Made by a program: the position numbers and the translations under genes | Part shown: positions 35,856 to 45,803 of the stretch, in pieces | Layout of the letters: each line of letters starts with the position of its first letter | Position numbering within the stretch: the stretch's first letter is position 1 | The notes under the pieces: generated by a model | The model's input: only the letters and a program-made list of their open reading frames with translations | Database searches by the model: none | Told to the model about the DNA's origin: nothing | Source: Bacillus sp. AFS029637 | GTDB taxonomy: Bacteria; Bacillota; Bacilli; Bacillales; Bacillaceae_G | Assembly: GCF_002584985.1 (NCBI RefSeq) | Contig: NZ_NUPZ01000040.1 | Location: forward strand, 1 to 64,000 | Direction: 5' to 3' | DNA: 64,000 bases

Positions 35856-37280
35856 ATGTATGATGTTACAATTATCGGTGCTGGAGTAAGTAGCATTTTT
35901 ATGGCTTATTCACTAGCTAAAAGTAACAAAAAGGTTTTAATTCTTGATAAAGGTAAACCGCTAGAACATCGGAATTGTCCTTTAGACCAAGGACAAACAT
36001 GTAACTGTTACACATGTGATAAATATTTCGGCTTTGGTGGTTTAGGAAAATCTGAGGGGAAATTTAATTATACAAATGGATTTGGAGGTGAACTTGAACA
36101 AAAAGTCGGTAAAGAACGTTTTATGCAACTCATGACTGAAGTAGATGAAATTCTATGTCAGTTTGGCGGAGGTTCTGTTTCAAAATATTCTACAGAAAAT
36201 CTGAATCTCACTAAGAGAGCTGAAGCGTGTGGTTTACAAATGCTATCGACGGAAGTAAGGCATCTTGGCACCGCACTTTCTAGTAACATTTTTCAGCAGC
36301 TTTATGAATTTTTACTTACGAAAATAAATATCAAATTTCAAATAGATGTACAACACATTATGAAACAGAACGATCATTTTAAAATAGAAACAAACCAAGG
36401 AAGCATACATTCTAAGCAACTAGTATTTGCAACCGGGCGCTCTGGGGCAGATTGGTTAAAAGAAATGTGCACTTCTCTACATATTTCTCAAGAGCAAACA
36501 CGTGTAGATTTAGGTATTAGAGTAGAAATGAAAGAACATCAATTACGTTCGATATTAAAAGATACTTTTGAAACGAAACTTTCTTATCAAGGCGAAAATT
36601 TTACAGCAACTACTTACTGTATGAATCCAAAAGGACGAATTATTCGAAAGTACGAAGAAGGTTTAGTTATGCCTGACGGTCAAAATTTTCGAGAGCGAGC
36701 AACTGACACTTCCAACTTAAATTTCACTTTATTTATACCATGCTATTTTCCAACTCTCAAAGAAGCAAATGTATACGCAAGCTCAATTATTAAAGGCATT
36801 AACCAAGGACGCGATCGAATTGTTTTACAGCGCTTAGAGGACTTAATTAAGAAACAACCTACAGCGGAAAACAGTATGAAGCATAATCGTATACAACCTA
36901 CACTGTACGGAGATTATGGAGATTTGAATAAAGAAATCCCTCCATTATATATTGAAGGCCTCAAACAATTTTTATTACGTTTAGAACAATTTATACAAGA
37001 ACCTATCGATCAAGATACTTTGTTATATGGAATTGATGGCAAGTTCTATGCCCCTACGATAAAAATCAATAACCATTTTGAAACAAGTATAAGTGGGCTA
37101 TTTTTAGTTGGAGATTGTTCTGGCGTCACTCATTCCTTATCTCAAGCAGCGGCAAGTGGCCTGTATGTTGGAAAATACTTATCTGACAAAATTATTGAAG
37201 TCGATTTATTACGTTTCTCAGAAATTAATAAAATTAAGACCAGAGAAGTACAAACTAAAATTAAAGAAACTGAAAAATAA
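35856..37280 (+). CDS. FAD-dependent dehydrogenase (COG2509 type)
   Basis: A 474-residue flavoprotein. The N-terminal Rossmann motif is IIGAGVSSIFMAYSLAK, and the FAD-binding end motif is LFLVGDCSGVTHSLSQAAASGLYVG. A Cys-rich segment near residues 47-61 (CPLDQGQTCNCYTC) could bind a metal or carry redox Cys pairs. The pattern fits uncharacterised FAD-dependent dehydrogenases of COG2509. AGGTGAAAG precedes the ATG. Substrate unknown. Converges on the GTPase gene with a shared terminator. Confidence 0.82.
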   Translation: MYDVTIIGAGVSSIFMAYSLAKSNKKVLILDKGKPLEHRNCPLDQGQTCNCYTCDKYFGFGGLGKSEGKFNYTNGFGGELEQKVGKERFMQLMTEVDEILCQFGGGSVSKYSTENLNLTKRAEACGLQMLSTEVRHLGTALSSNIFQQLYEFLLTKINIKFQIDVQHIMKQNDHFKIETNQGSIHSKQLVFATGRSGADWLKEMCTSLHISQEQTRVDLGIRVEMKEHQLRSILKDTFETKLSYQGENFTATTYCMNPKGRIIRKYEEGLVMPDGQNFRERATDTSNLNFTLFIPCYFPTLKEANVYASSIIKGINQGRDRIVLQRLEDLIKKQPTAENSMKHNRIQPTLYGDYGDLNKEIPPLYIEGLKQFLLRLEQFIQEPIDQDTLLYGIDGKFYAPTIKINNHFETSISGLFLVGDCSGVTHSLSQAAASGLYVGKYLSDKIIEVDLLRFSEINKIKTREVQTKIKETEK

Positions 37281-37318
37281 TTTATATAAAAAACATGACA
37301 TATTATATTAATGTAAAC

Positions 37319-37367
37319 AAAAAACAACTCCAAAATCCACTTTTAGTGTATATTTTGGAGTTGTTTT
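37319..37367. terminator. Bidirectional terminator
   Basis: AAAACAACTCCAAAAT and ATTTTGGAGTTGTTTT arms with an AT-rich loop, between two convergent genes. Confidence 0.88.
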
Positions 37368-37371
37368 ACGT

Positions 37372-40155
37372 TTATTCTATAGTTGTTTCTAAAGTTAAAT
37401 CTGTATAAGCATGATCCTCACCTATATGTAAGATTACTTCGCATTGACGTAATCTCAATTCAAAGAGCTTTATTGAGTCCTGATATACTTCAGGATTTGA
37501 TTTCATTTTATGTAATATCTCTTGTTTGTCTTGTATTTCTAAATGAGTATTTTCTACAGCTTGTTTTAAGGAGCTAAATGGATTCCTAAAGAACATATTA
37601 ATATCCCGCTCTTGCGTGTTTTCAAACAGCTCAAATTGCAAGAAAAATTTCTTCATAATAGAAGCCGTTGCCTCAGTATAATCTTCGTTTTCTAAATACT
37701 GTTTATATTTGTTATATAGCATAGCTCTATTCTTTGGAAGAACCCCAAATAATTTCCCGGCACTTTTCAGTAAAAATTGTGCTGGCGTAAATCGGCGTAA
37801 AATATTTACCTCTTCCATTTGTATTCCAGTCGTCATTCTATCAGTATCTCTACGCCAATCATCAAGCACTTTAAAATCACATTCTAACTGTATTCTATTT
37901 TCTCCAAATAAAGAATTAAGTCCTTCACTAAGTTCCTCTAAGTAGGATTGGCTTTGAAGGAGCTCATTATTAGAAGTTGCAATCCAATTTTGCATAGAAC
38001 GCGCAAGATTAGGTAATACAGTTTGCTCTAAATATTTGTGCACTCTTTCGTTCATCGCTTTATTTAGTTCAACATCAATGTGCCCGAAATCGCTTTCTTC
38101 ACTAATTAAATCCGAACAGCTCTGTAATAGCTTCGGAATATGTTCAGTAAGATCATTCGTAATTTCAGCTTTCATTGTACGATATGATTCTGTAATGAAA
38201 TGAATTTTTTCTTTCTCAAAAGCAGTAAGGTTATTCATACAACCATTTAATTTAACTAACATATCTTCATTCCAATTAATAGAATCCACTAAATTATTTT
38301 CCTTCTCAACGCGTTTATCCAAAAGATATGTAATTGTTTTTCGAATGAAAAATAATAGCTTTTCAGTACGTTCTGCATCGATATTTTTATGGTTAAAGTT
38401 AAAACGAATAAACTCCGTCAAATCATTTAGTTGTTGACTACTTGTATATAACGAAGAGTAAGGGAAAATTTTCGCATACGGGAAATATGCGTTTATTCTC
38501 GCTTGCGTATCATGTAATACCCTTTTTACTTCTGCTTCACTATAAATGTTATCGATTTTATTTAATAAGAAATGAATTTGTAAATTTGGTGTTTGTTCTT
38601 GAATACTTAATAAAATGTCACGTTCTTTGTCAGTAAAAGGTGAATCCGCATTCAATACGAACAATAATTCATCTACAGAATTTAAGTATTCTAATATTTC
38701 ATCTCTCTTGTCGTTATTCCTATTAAAGCCAGGTGTTACTACAAATGCAAGTTTATTTTTACTTAAAAACCTACATGGTAATTTAAACTCCACACATGCT
38801 CTATCTCTATATGTTTGACGGTGTAAAGACATCATATCATGATACTCAAAGAAATTTTCAGTTGTCGTAATGGCCGATTCTGTTATAGCATTAATTTCTG
38901 TATGAGCATCATTTTTTAAAACCACTACATTTGAGATTGAATTTTCTAATATATTCTCTCCTAATATAGAGTTAATAAATGCAGTTTTTCCGTTTCCTGA
39001 AGTTCCCGTTACTAAAATACGATTTGTTCTTAAATCTGCAAGCTCACCCACTAACCATCTAAGTCGGTGACCCATTTCTATATCATGCTTTTGTGCCCAC
39101 TGTGTAATAGATTCAAAAAGATGTAAACTATCCTCTAAGCCATTCACATGATTAATAGAATATAACAGTAAGTTTTCCGCATGTTCTATATTTACTGAAT
39201 CTATTTTGGAAGGGAAAATTTCATCCCATGCTAATACCGCTGCAGATGGAAATACAGCCTGAGACGGATTAACTACCTTTAACCAATTTGTTAACAGATT
39301 AGGAATGATATCATTCAATTGTCTAAGCATATATTGACCTTGAATTAATTCAAGGTACGTTTCTTCATAAAGAGAAGAAATTTTGTCCCATATATCGGAC
39401 GCATGTATTTCGATATGTAAGAAAAATTCATTTATTGTGTTAAGCCATAATAAGTAATTTTGTTCATTTTTATAACTGCTCCAAAGTGATGAAACCATTT
39501 GCGTAAATTGCACTTGATCTACATTATTTAATGTAACTAATACTTTATAAAAATAGTCTGGTGAAATATGTTTAGTAAATCCTTTATCAATATATCCTTT
39601 TAGAACCTCGAACCACGGATAAGATTCTATTCGAATTAGCTCATTCACAGCAAGCTCTACTGCACTATCAAAATCTTGCTGTTCCTCATAGAAGGAACGG
39701 GCAATTATTGTGACATTTGGATAATCGGGATTTAAAGAAACTGCTTCTTTAATAACAGTGAAAGCTGCTTCAAAATTATTTTGCTCGATGTAAAGAGAAA
39801 GTAATTGCAGTCCAATTTCGGTCATCAATATTTTGTTATCAGTAATAATGGAAGTATATACATTTTCAGCAACTGATAGTCGGTTAAGTTCAAAGTAAGC
39901 ATCCGCAATATTTTTTTGTGCCCATGGTGCTAGTTCATTACTAACTTGCTCCCATTTAAAAATAGCTGCTTCAAAATCTTGATGATGGTAATAATATTCA
40001 CCCTGTGCAAAACGAATATAAGATCCATCGGAAACCTCATCTTTTTCTTCGTTTACATAAGCTTCTCCAAGTACTTGAAGAGGTGGTTGTGTCTCATTCT
40101 CCATTAGGAATGTTTCATAATACATCTTTTTTATTAATTGTTTTTCTAATCTCAT
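37372..40155 (-). CDS. TPR domain plus dynamin-like GTPase
   Basis: About 927 residues. The N-terminal 350 are helical TPR-like repeats (QGEYYYHHQDFEAAIFKWEQ type). The GTPase domain follows: P-loop GTSGNGKT (about 384-391), G3 position VVTPG (about 472-476, lacking the usual Asp of DTPG) and G4 NKID (about 532-535). The C-terminal 330 residues are helical and charged, as in dynamin-like stalks. Bacterial dynamin-like proteins remodel or protect membranes, some during phage attack. Start: GGGGGAAAAG sets ATG at 40155, against a poorer start at 40185. No partner genes nearby. Confidence 0.8.
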   Translation of the reverse strand: MRLEKQLIKKMYYETFLMENETQPPLQVLGEAYVNEEKDEVSDGSYIRFAQGEYYYHHQDFEAAIFKWEQVSNELAPWAQKNIADAYFELNRLSVAENVYTSIITDNKILMTEIGLQLLSLYIEQNNFEAAFTVIKEAVSLNPDYPNVTIIARSFYEEQQDFDSAVELAVNELIRIESYPWFEVLKGYIDKGFTKHISPDYFYKVLVTLNNVDQVQFTQMVSSLWSSYKNEQNYLLWLNTINEFFLHIEIHASDIWDKISSLYEETYLELIQGQYMLRQLNDIIPNLLTNWLKVVNPSQAVFPSAAVLAWDEIFPSKIDSVNIEHAENLLLYSINHVNGLEDSLHLFESITQWAQKHDIEMGHRLRWLVGELADLRTNRILVTGTSGNGKTAFINSILGENILENSISNVVVLKNDAHTEINAITESAITTTENFFEYHDMMSLHRQTYRDRACVEFKLPCRFLSKNKLAFVVTPGFNRNNDKRDEILEYLNSVDELLFVLNADSPFTDKERDILLSIQEQTPNLQIHFLLNKIDNIYSEAEVKRVLHDTQARINAYFPYAKIFPYSSLYTSSQQLNDLTEFIRFNFNHKNIDAERTEKLLFFIRKTITYLLDKRVEKENNLVDSINWNEDMLVKLNGCMNNLTAFEKEKIHFITESYRTMKAEITNDLTEHIPKLLQSCSDLISEESDFGHIDVELNKAMNERVHKYLEQTVLPNLARSMQNWIATSNNELLQSQSYLEELSEGLNSLFGENRIQLECDFKVLDDWRRDTDRMTTGIQMEEVNILRRFTPAQFLLKSAGKLFGVLPKNRAMLYNKYKQYLENEDYTEATASIMKKFFLQFELFENTQERDINMFFRNPFSSLKQAVENTHLEIQDKQEILHKMKSNPEVYQDSIKLFELRLRQCEVILHIGEDHAYTDLTLETTIE

Positions 40156-40715
40156 CTTTTCCCCCACTATATCTTGAAAACACACTTTTAAGATATGTCA
40201 ATACTTTTTTTATGTATGCTTTTTATCTTAACAAAGAATATCTTTTGGAAAATTTCATTTTCCTTTCATTTTTCAAGTAAGATTGAATTTTCATGAGAAA
40301 AGTTTCAGTTTTTTTTCAATTCCCTTTCAGTTGTGAAACAGCATTAAATGTTCCTAATAACCTAATAACACTATAATATTCCACATTATATTATCAGGAA
40401 AACTCTATATAAATCATATTATAAAAACAACTTATAACGAATATATATGCGTTTCTACCTTCACTGACAAACAAAAAACTCACATATTCGTTGTTAGATG
40501 AAACTATATGCCCATACATCAAAACAACTAAAAAACAACAATAGTAATCAACAGCTATTCATACAATATCTTTCTCGAATTGTTTTCCTTTAAAATTTTT
40601 CAGTAGTTATGCAATTAAATTGTTCTAACCTATATAAATAACTAGTCCAAAAAAAATCTATATGCATATCATGTTATAGTAAAGAATTCAGGAAATCCTA
40701 AAAGGAGGCACTTTC
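40156..40715. other. 560-base intergenic region, no gene seen
   Basis: Very AT-rich. No ORF longer than about 30 codons with a ribosome site, and no strong hairpin. It contains the promoter regions of the GTPase gene (minus) and probably of the small gene at 40716 (plus). Confidence 0.5.
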
Positions 40716-40907
40716 ATGTTTGAAGATAAATCTAAAATAAATTATCCATATGAATTTACTGAAACTACAACAGTTCCCCTAACAAACCCCATTGATAAAA
40801 AATTCAAGAACGGCACAGGCACACATAACTTTCCAATTAAAAAGCATTATAAAGAGCAAGTTTTATATACTGAAAAAATTAATACTAATAATAATAAAAA
40901 TAAATAA
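40716..40907 (+). CDS. Small hydrophilic hypothetical protein
   Basis: 63 residues, strongly polar, Lys/Asn/Thr-rich (ETTTVPLTNPIDKK, TGTHNFPIKK), ending in an Asn/Lys run. An excellent ribosome site, AAAAGGAGG, lies 7-8 bases before the ATG, which supports expression. No Cys, no membrane segment. It has the look of a small spore or stress protein, but the family was not recognised. A terminator-like hairpin follows at 40981. Confidence 0.6.
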   Translation: MFEDKSKINYPYEFTETTTVPLTNPIDKKFKNGTGTHNFPIKKHYKEQVLYTEKINTNNNKNK

Positions 40908-40980
40908 TCCTATAGTTCTTCATTTTAACCATGCATAGTTACGTTTTAAGTATTAATTCTTATTATTCAGCTCATATCCC

Positions 40981-41023
40981 CTTTAAAAAGGAGAGTTTAC
41001 TATCAAACTTTCCTTTTTAAAAG
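40981..41023 (+). terminator. Long hairpin after the small gene
   Basis: CTTTAAAAAGGA...AGTTT pairs with AAACT...TCCTTTTTAAAAG across ACTATC, nearly perfect over 18 bases. Probable terminator, marking the left limit of the island. Confidence 0.65.
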
Positions 41024-41116
41024 TGCTGATATACAGTGCCTTTTTTATTCACAAAAGGATTGCATTAAAACTAAAATATCCATAAAATAAGAATTTTTAT
41101 AAATTGTCCTTAAGTT

Positions 41117-41132
41117 TTTGTACCAGAACCGT
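41117..41132 (-). repeat. IS6/IS240-type terminal repeat, left of island
   Basis: Read on the minus strand from 41132: GGTTCTGGTACAAAAAC. This resembles IS6-family ends (GGTTCTGNTGCAAA type) and matches the copy at 49702 in its first nine bases. The ordinary end of an IS would lie here with the element body to the left; no transposase sequence was seen there. Confidence 0.5.
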
Positions 41133-41141
41133 TCTTTTCAT

Positions 41142-43106
41142 TTAATATTTGTTTAATTTATCTACTCCAGTTACTTGAATATTCGTAAAAGGCATCTGAG
41201 AGTATGATAGTTCAGGATAAAAATCTTCTTCAAAGGTATTTTTTTCAATGATGACATTGTTACATGCAGTAAACTCAAATGTTTTTGTTATTCTATTTGA
41301 ATTTTTTCTCTCCCCGACTACCGTTCTATGAAGGGTATTATCTCTTTTTGGTTGGTACTTGAAAATTTTATTATTAGTAAAGATAAGCTGATCCACACTA
41401 TTTACAGCTAATACTGACTCATGTTCCATAAAAAATTCATTATCTTCAATTCTAATGTTCCTGTGAATAGTATTTGTAAAATGAGGCATCGTTTCTCCTA
41501 GAGTGATTGGATCTATGCGTATTGCGGCATTTCGCCAGTTAGCATTGCCCGGATTAATAACATAAAACTTATTCGAACGGATAGTCATGTCACAAATCGG
41601 GCCAGATTCATACCAATACTGGGAATCATTAGATAAATAGATAGAATCCATTGCCATATGTTTGAAAGTATTATGTTCTATGATGATCTTTTTATTGGTT
41701 GTACATAGTATGCCTCTGGTTGATATCGTTTCAAAATGATTATTCTTAATATGTACCGATGGTGTATAGGTAACATTCTCAGCTACAAATAGCGGTTCTC
41801 CTCTATCATTTGTTAATTGCTCAAAAGGAATAGGTTGGTCAAATTTAACAATCATTGATCTTAGATCAGTATTATTTTCACCAGGATTCACCACATTTGC
41901 TACTGTATACTTTCTTCCTTGATCCCTTCCGTGAGTTAAGGATTCTCTAAGATAAAATACTACTTCATCCCCTAAATAGTATTGAGGAAAGCCACCTTGC
42001 TGCCTTTGGATATAACGAAGTAATAAAGTATAGTTGTCTATTTTTTTCTCGACCTGTGTAAATGTTCCGTGAACATTAATAGGGTCATCGTGAGCATGAT
42101 TGAACGTACACCCTTCAATATGGATATGACCACTAGCACCCGACACATGAATCAAATCGGCATAACTAGAGGTATAGCGGTTACTCTCTTCTCTTGTTTT
42201 AAATGTACAATCGTAATAAGACACATTATGCGACATTTGTGTTAACCAGCCAAATGCGTGCATATAATGGACATTTACCTTATCAACAACTGTATCTGCG
42301 CTTTCCCAAATAAAAGCGCCTGCTGTTTCTCTTCTAGGTGTTGAACAGAATTCAAATACCAAGCCCTTTTTATGAAGAAATGGTCTTTTTTTATCATAAA
42401 AAACTCGAATCGTTGATTTTCCAGTTCGCAGAATCTTCGCTCTATTTGAGGCGAAAGGCCCTAAGTCAAGTGAATATCGCCTTGTGATGTTTATATCTGG
42501 ATGGTAAGCGACAAGTGTCCATGCATCCTTGTGATTTTTATCAATCCAATAATGTTCCCCACTAATTGGATTAATTTCACTGTACCAGATAACATCATTT
42601 TCATTTTCACTTATGGAAAAATGAAAGCAAGCGGGAATATAGAAATCGGTAAATTCTCCACCTTCCCATTCCCCAATGTCAACTACTGTCATCTCAATGG
42701 TTGTAGGATCTACAAAGTCCCAAGAAAAATTGTGAAGATAGATTTCTTTCGATTGTATGACCGCAATGGCCATACAATCACCGTGTATCATAAATAGAGA
42801 ACCATTACCATTTACAATTACTTGATTCTGTGCTTCTAGTAATAAAGCCACATGTTTTTCAGGGTATTCGATACTATTTGTGTTGGATGTATGATAAACT
42901 CTTTTTTGTGCTGTACCTTTATGGAGTTGATAGGTCCCCATCGGAAAGTCTATCACTACCTGTCCCTCGGTCGTCTTGGCTGATTCGAATGCCTCCCAAA
43001 TGGCGTTGGTACTATCTGTTTGACCCGAAGGATCCGCCCCGAAATCCGTCACATCAATTACTGTTTTACATTCTCGGATCATCAAGTCAATATAAGCTCT
43101 TTGCAA
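41142..43106 (-). CDS. Family GH110 alpha-1,3-galactosidase-like protein
   Basis: About 654 residues of right-handed beta-helix. The N terminus is DFGADPSGQTDSTNAIWEAF. The diagnostic HDDPINVHGTF (about 339-349), WYESG and HRNIRIEDNEF match what I recall of Bacteroides GH110 enzymes, inverting exo-alpha-1,3-galactosidases that act on blood-group B and linear alpha-Gal ends. The Asp pair in DDPINVHG is the likely catalytic site. No signal peptide, so it acts inside the cell on imported sugars. Start: TTG at 43106 follows AAGGGGGG. GH110 is unexpected in Bacillus. Last gene of the island operon. Confidence 0.8.
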   Translation of the reverse strand: MQRAYIDLMIRECKTVIDVTDFGADPSGQTDSTNAIWEAFESAKTTEGQVVIDFPMGTYQLHKGTAQKRVYHTSNTNSIEYPEKHVALLLEAQNQVIVNGNGSLFMIHGDCMAIAVIQSKEIYLHNFSWDFVDPTTIEMTVVDIGEWEGGEFTDFYIPACFHFSISENENDVIWYSEINPISGEHYWIDKNHKDAWTLVAYHPDINITRRYSLDLGPFASNRAKILRTGKSTIRVFYDKKRPFLHKKGLVFEFCSTPRRETAGAFIWESADTVVDKVNVHYMHAFGWLTQMSHNVSYYDCTFKTREESNRYTSSYADLIHVSGASGHIHIEGCTFNHAHDDPINVHGTFTQVEKKIDNYTLLLRYIQRQQGGFPQYYLGDEVVFYLRESLTHGRDQGRKYTVANVVNPGENNTDLRSMIVKFDQPIPFEQLTNDRGEPLFVAENVTYTPSVHIKNNHFETISTRGILCTTNKKIIIEHNTFKHMAMDSIYLSNDSQYWYESGPICDMTIRSNKFYVINPGNANWRNAAIRIDPITLGETMPHFTNTIHRNIRIEDNEFFMEHESVLAVNSVDQLIFTNNKIFKYQPKRDNTLHRTVVGERKNSNRITKTFEFTACNNVIIEKNTFEEDFYPELSYSQMPFTNIQVTGVDKLNKY

Positions 43107-43119
43107 AATAGCCCCCCCT

Positions 43120-43752
43120 TTACATTTCAATTGCCTGTGAACTTTTAATTTGAAAATGTGGAAATACTTTACAAGATCCCCACATTAACAAAAAGGCTGT
43201 CACACTTCCTCCAAAAAAGAAGATTAATCCAGGCATTATTATAAAAGTTAAATAATGTATTAAAAAAATGGTAACGAGTAAAAACATTGTTAAGACCGGG
43301 TATAAGAAGCACATCATAAATGGTAAATTAAAGTAATATCCTATTTTAATTTTAAAATGGACAAAAACAGGAAAGAAGTACATTAAAACCATGATATATA
43401 AAATGAATTGAGCAATTACTCCAAACCTAGCAATATAATAAAAGGGACCGGTTGCTTTAATTAATATTTGAAATTCGATCGTAATCAAATATCCAATAAT
43501 AAATAATATTATTCCAAGTAAATTTGCCTTAACGAATTCCCTCCGATAAGATGCCCAAAAAGTACTAAAAATCGGTACTTCATTATCACCCAGGACCCAT
43601 TTCCTTATAACAACAAACATTGCGGTTGTGGCAGGCATGAAACCAAACAATCCCAATCCAACTAACGTAAACACAGCCCATAATAAGTTGACATAGGCAA
43701 ATCGAAAAACCCACTCACATACACGATAGATTCCATTTGTAATTCCCGTCAT
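43120..43752 (-). CDS. DUF624 membrane protein (YesL family)
   Basis: A 210-residue protein with five or six membrane segments and the DUF624 pattern (VCEWVFRFAYVNLLWAVFTLVGLGLFG, TTAMFVVIRKW). YesL-family genes regularly accompany lplA/lplB/ytcP transporter genes and glycan hydrolases; their function is unknown. GGAGGAAT precedes ATG at 43752. It lies 66 bases after the permease gene and 13 bases before the GH110 start. Confidence 0.85.
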   Translation of the reverse strand: MTGITNGIYRVCEWVFRFAYVNLLWAVFTLVGLGLFGFMPATTAMFVVIRKWVLGDNEVPIFSTFWASYRREFVKANLLGIILFIIGYLITIEFQILIKATGPFYYIARFGVIAQFILYIMVLMYFFPVFVHFKIKIGYYFNLPFMMCFLYPVLTMFLLVTIFLIHYLTFIIMPGLIFFFGGSVTAFLLMWGSCKVFPHFQIKSSQAIEM

Positions 43753-43818
43753 AACTATTCCTCCACCTACTAGGATAGATTCATATATAGATAATAGTAG
43801 TTAGTTGGTTAAACTAGT

Positions 43819-44718
43819 TTATTCCTTCACAGATCCTATTAACATACCTTTAATCAAATACTTTTGAATAAAGGGGTAGATAATAAGTAGTGGTAAAGCT
43901 GAAACAATAATGACTGCATATTTCAATTGCGCAGCAATTTTCACTTGATCCATAAAGTTTTCACTGAGTCCTGAAGTCATCCCTTCTCCACCACCGTTAC
44001 CAACATCATTTACAATAAGAATCTCTCTTAAGATCAATTGTAATGGATAAAGTTTTTCATCTGATAGATAAATTAATGCTGAAAAGTACTGATTCCATAA
44101 TCCAACAGCATGAAATAGCGCCATAACAGTAATGATTGGTATGGATAGGGGAAGTACAACTCGCCAAAAGATTGTGAAATCAGAAGCTCCATCCATTTTT
44201 GATGCCTCAACTAATTGTACTGGTATATTTTGTTGAAAAAAGGTACGTGCCACTAGAATAGACCACGCTCCAACAACACCCGGTATGACCATTGCCCACA
44301 CTGTATTTAGCATCCCCAATGATTTAACTACTAAATACGTGGGAACCAAACCACCGTTAAAGAGCATTGTGAACAGAATAAACCACAAGATTATCTTTTT
44401 ACCTTTTAATTCTGTCCTGGATAATGCATAGGAACAAGGCAGTAAAACTAGTAAATGAAGTAATGTTCCTAGCACGGTGTATATGATGGTATTACGATAC
44501 CCCAGCCAAATTGCATCATTTTGAAAGACCATTTTAAACCCTTTAAAAGTTATATCAACTGGCCAAAGCCACATTTTACCCGAACTAACTGCTAATGGAT
44601 CACTTATAGAGGCACTTAACACAAAAATGATGGGATATAAAATGAGCAGAACAATAATAGATACAAAGATGTTATTTATAATATTAAAGACTCTATCAGA
44701 TAAACCAGTCCTCTTCAT
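43819..44718 (-). CDS. Carbohydrate ABC permease, YtcP/LplC type
   Basis: About 299 residues with six membrane helices. The MalG-type EAA loop reads EASKMDGASDFTIFWRVVLPLSIPIITV. Partner of the LplB-type permease encoded just upstream. AAGGAG before ATG at 44718 is preferred over an in-frame codon at 44766 that overlaps the previous gene. No ATPase gene is present in the island. Confidence 0.92.
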   Translation of the reverse strand: MKRTGLSDRVFNIINNIFVSIIVLLILYPIIFVLSASISDPLAVSSGKMWLWPVDITFKGFKMVFQNDAIWLGYRNTIIYTVLGTLLHLLVLLPCSYALSRTELKGKKIILWFILFTMLFNGGLVPTYLVVKSLGMLNTVWAMVIPGVVGAWSILVARTFFQQNIPVQLVEASKMDGASDFTIFWRVVLPLSIPIITVMALFHAVGLWNQYFSALIYLSDEKLYPLQLILREILIVNDVGNGGGEGMTSGLSENFMDQVKIAAQLKYAVIIVSALPLLIIYPFIQKYLIKGMLIGSVKE

Positions 44719-44731
44719 AGTCTGACACTCC

Positions 44732-45685
44732 TTACCATAAACTGTTGTCACTAGTTTTTCTTGCAATATGATTAACCGTAACTAAAAGAATGATATTGAT
44801 TACTGATTCGAATAAGCCAATAGCTGATGCGAAACTATATTGACCTTGCAATAACCCCGTGTTATAAACAAATGTTTGAATAACATCTGATGTTTCAGAA
44901 TTTAATGTATTTTGTAGAAGTAATACTTTTTCAAATCCAACGGCCATAAAACTACCAATATTTAATATAAATAAAACAACAACAGTAGGCAGAATGGTCG
45001 GAATATTGATATGAATAATCCGTTGAAATCTTGAAGCTCCGTCTACTTTAGCCGCTTCATGCAGTTCTGGGTTTACTCCCGCTAATGCGGCTAAATAGAT
45101 GATTGTTCCCCATCCTAGTGACTGCCATTGGCCTGACCAGACATAAATATGACGAAACCATCCGGGACTAGTTAAAAATGATATTGGTTCCCCTCCCAGC
45201 TTTTCTATAGCAATATTCACCAAGCCAGTTATTGGATCTAGAAAAGCAAAAACCATCCCAACAAGTACAACAACCGAAATAAAATGAGGAGCATAGGTAA
45301 ACGTCTGAGAAAACTTTTTAAAGGCTCCATCCTTTACTTCATTTAAAGCAAGAGCAAAAATGATTGGCAGTGGGAACAAGATGAGCTGATAGAAGCTAAG
45401 AATCAATGTATTTTTTAATAATCTCCAAAAATAATAAGAATCAAAGAAACGTTGGAAATGTTCAAATCCCACCCATGGACTTCCCCAAATACCTAGATTC
45501 GCATAAAATTCCTTAAAAGCAATTTGGACTCCGTACATTGGAATATAATTGAAAATAAAAAAATAAAGTAGTGCTGGAAGTAAAAAGACATAAAGCTGCC
45601 AATTTTTTAAGATATCTTTTTTTACTAATTTAAATCCTTTATTCGTTGTAAAAGAAGTACTAACCTCACTCCTTTTCAAATCCAT
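44732..45685 (-). CDS. Carbohydrate ABC permease, LplB type
   Basis: About 317 residues with six membrane helices. The MalF-type EAA loop reads EAAKVDGASRFQRIIHINIPTILPTV. The N terminus is longer than in MalF cores (SEVSTSFTTNKGFKLVKKDI), as in LplB. AGGGGTGAG precedes ATG at 45685; the longer in-frame start at 45730 would sit inside the intercistronic hairpin. It follows the binding-protein gene by 118 bases. Confidence 0.92.
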   Translation of the reverse strand: MDLKRSEVSTSFTTNKGFKLVKKDILKNWQLYVFLLPALLYFFIFNYIPMYGVQIAFKEFYANLGIWGSPWVGFEHFQRFFDSYYFWRLLKNTLILSFYQLILFPLPIIFALALNEVKDGAFKKFSQTFTYAPHFISVVVLVGMVFAFLDPITGLVNIAIEKLGGEPISFLTSPGWFRHIYVWSGQWQSLGWGTIIYLAALAGVNPELHEAAKVDGASRFQRIIHINIPTILPTVVVLFILNIGSFMAVGFEKVLLLQNTLNSETSDVIQTFVYNTGLLQGQYSFASAIGLFESVINIILLVTVNHIARKTSDNSLW

Positions 45686-45715
45686 TTCAGACTCACCCCT
45701 ACCTCGTAAATGTTT

Positions 45716-45748
45716 CTTTAGGGAAACCATTTTATAGTTTCCCTAAAG
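45716..45748 (-). other. Perfect intercistronic hairpin between lipoprotein and permease genes
   Basis: CTTTAGGGAAAC (45716-45727) and GTTTCCCTAAAG (45737-45748), 12-base perfect arms with a 9-base loop and no real U-run. Such structures stop 3' decay or part of transcription, so that the binding protein is made in excess of the permeases. Confidence 0.7.
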
Positions 45749-45803
45749 AACTTAATAGATAAATAGCATTGTAAAATTAGTTACGTTTTTTTCATTGGGT
45801 CGT

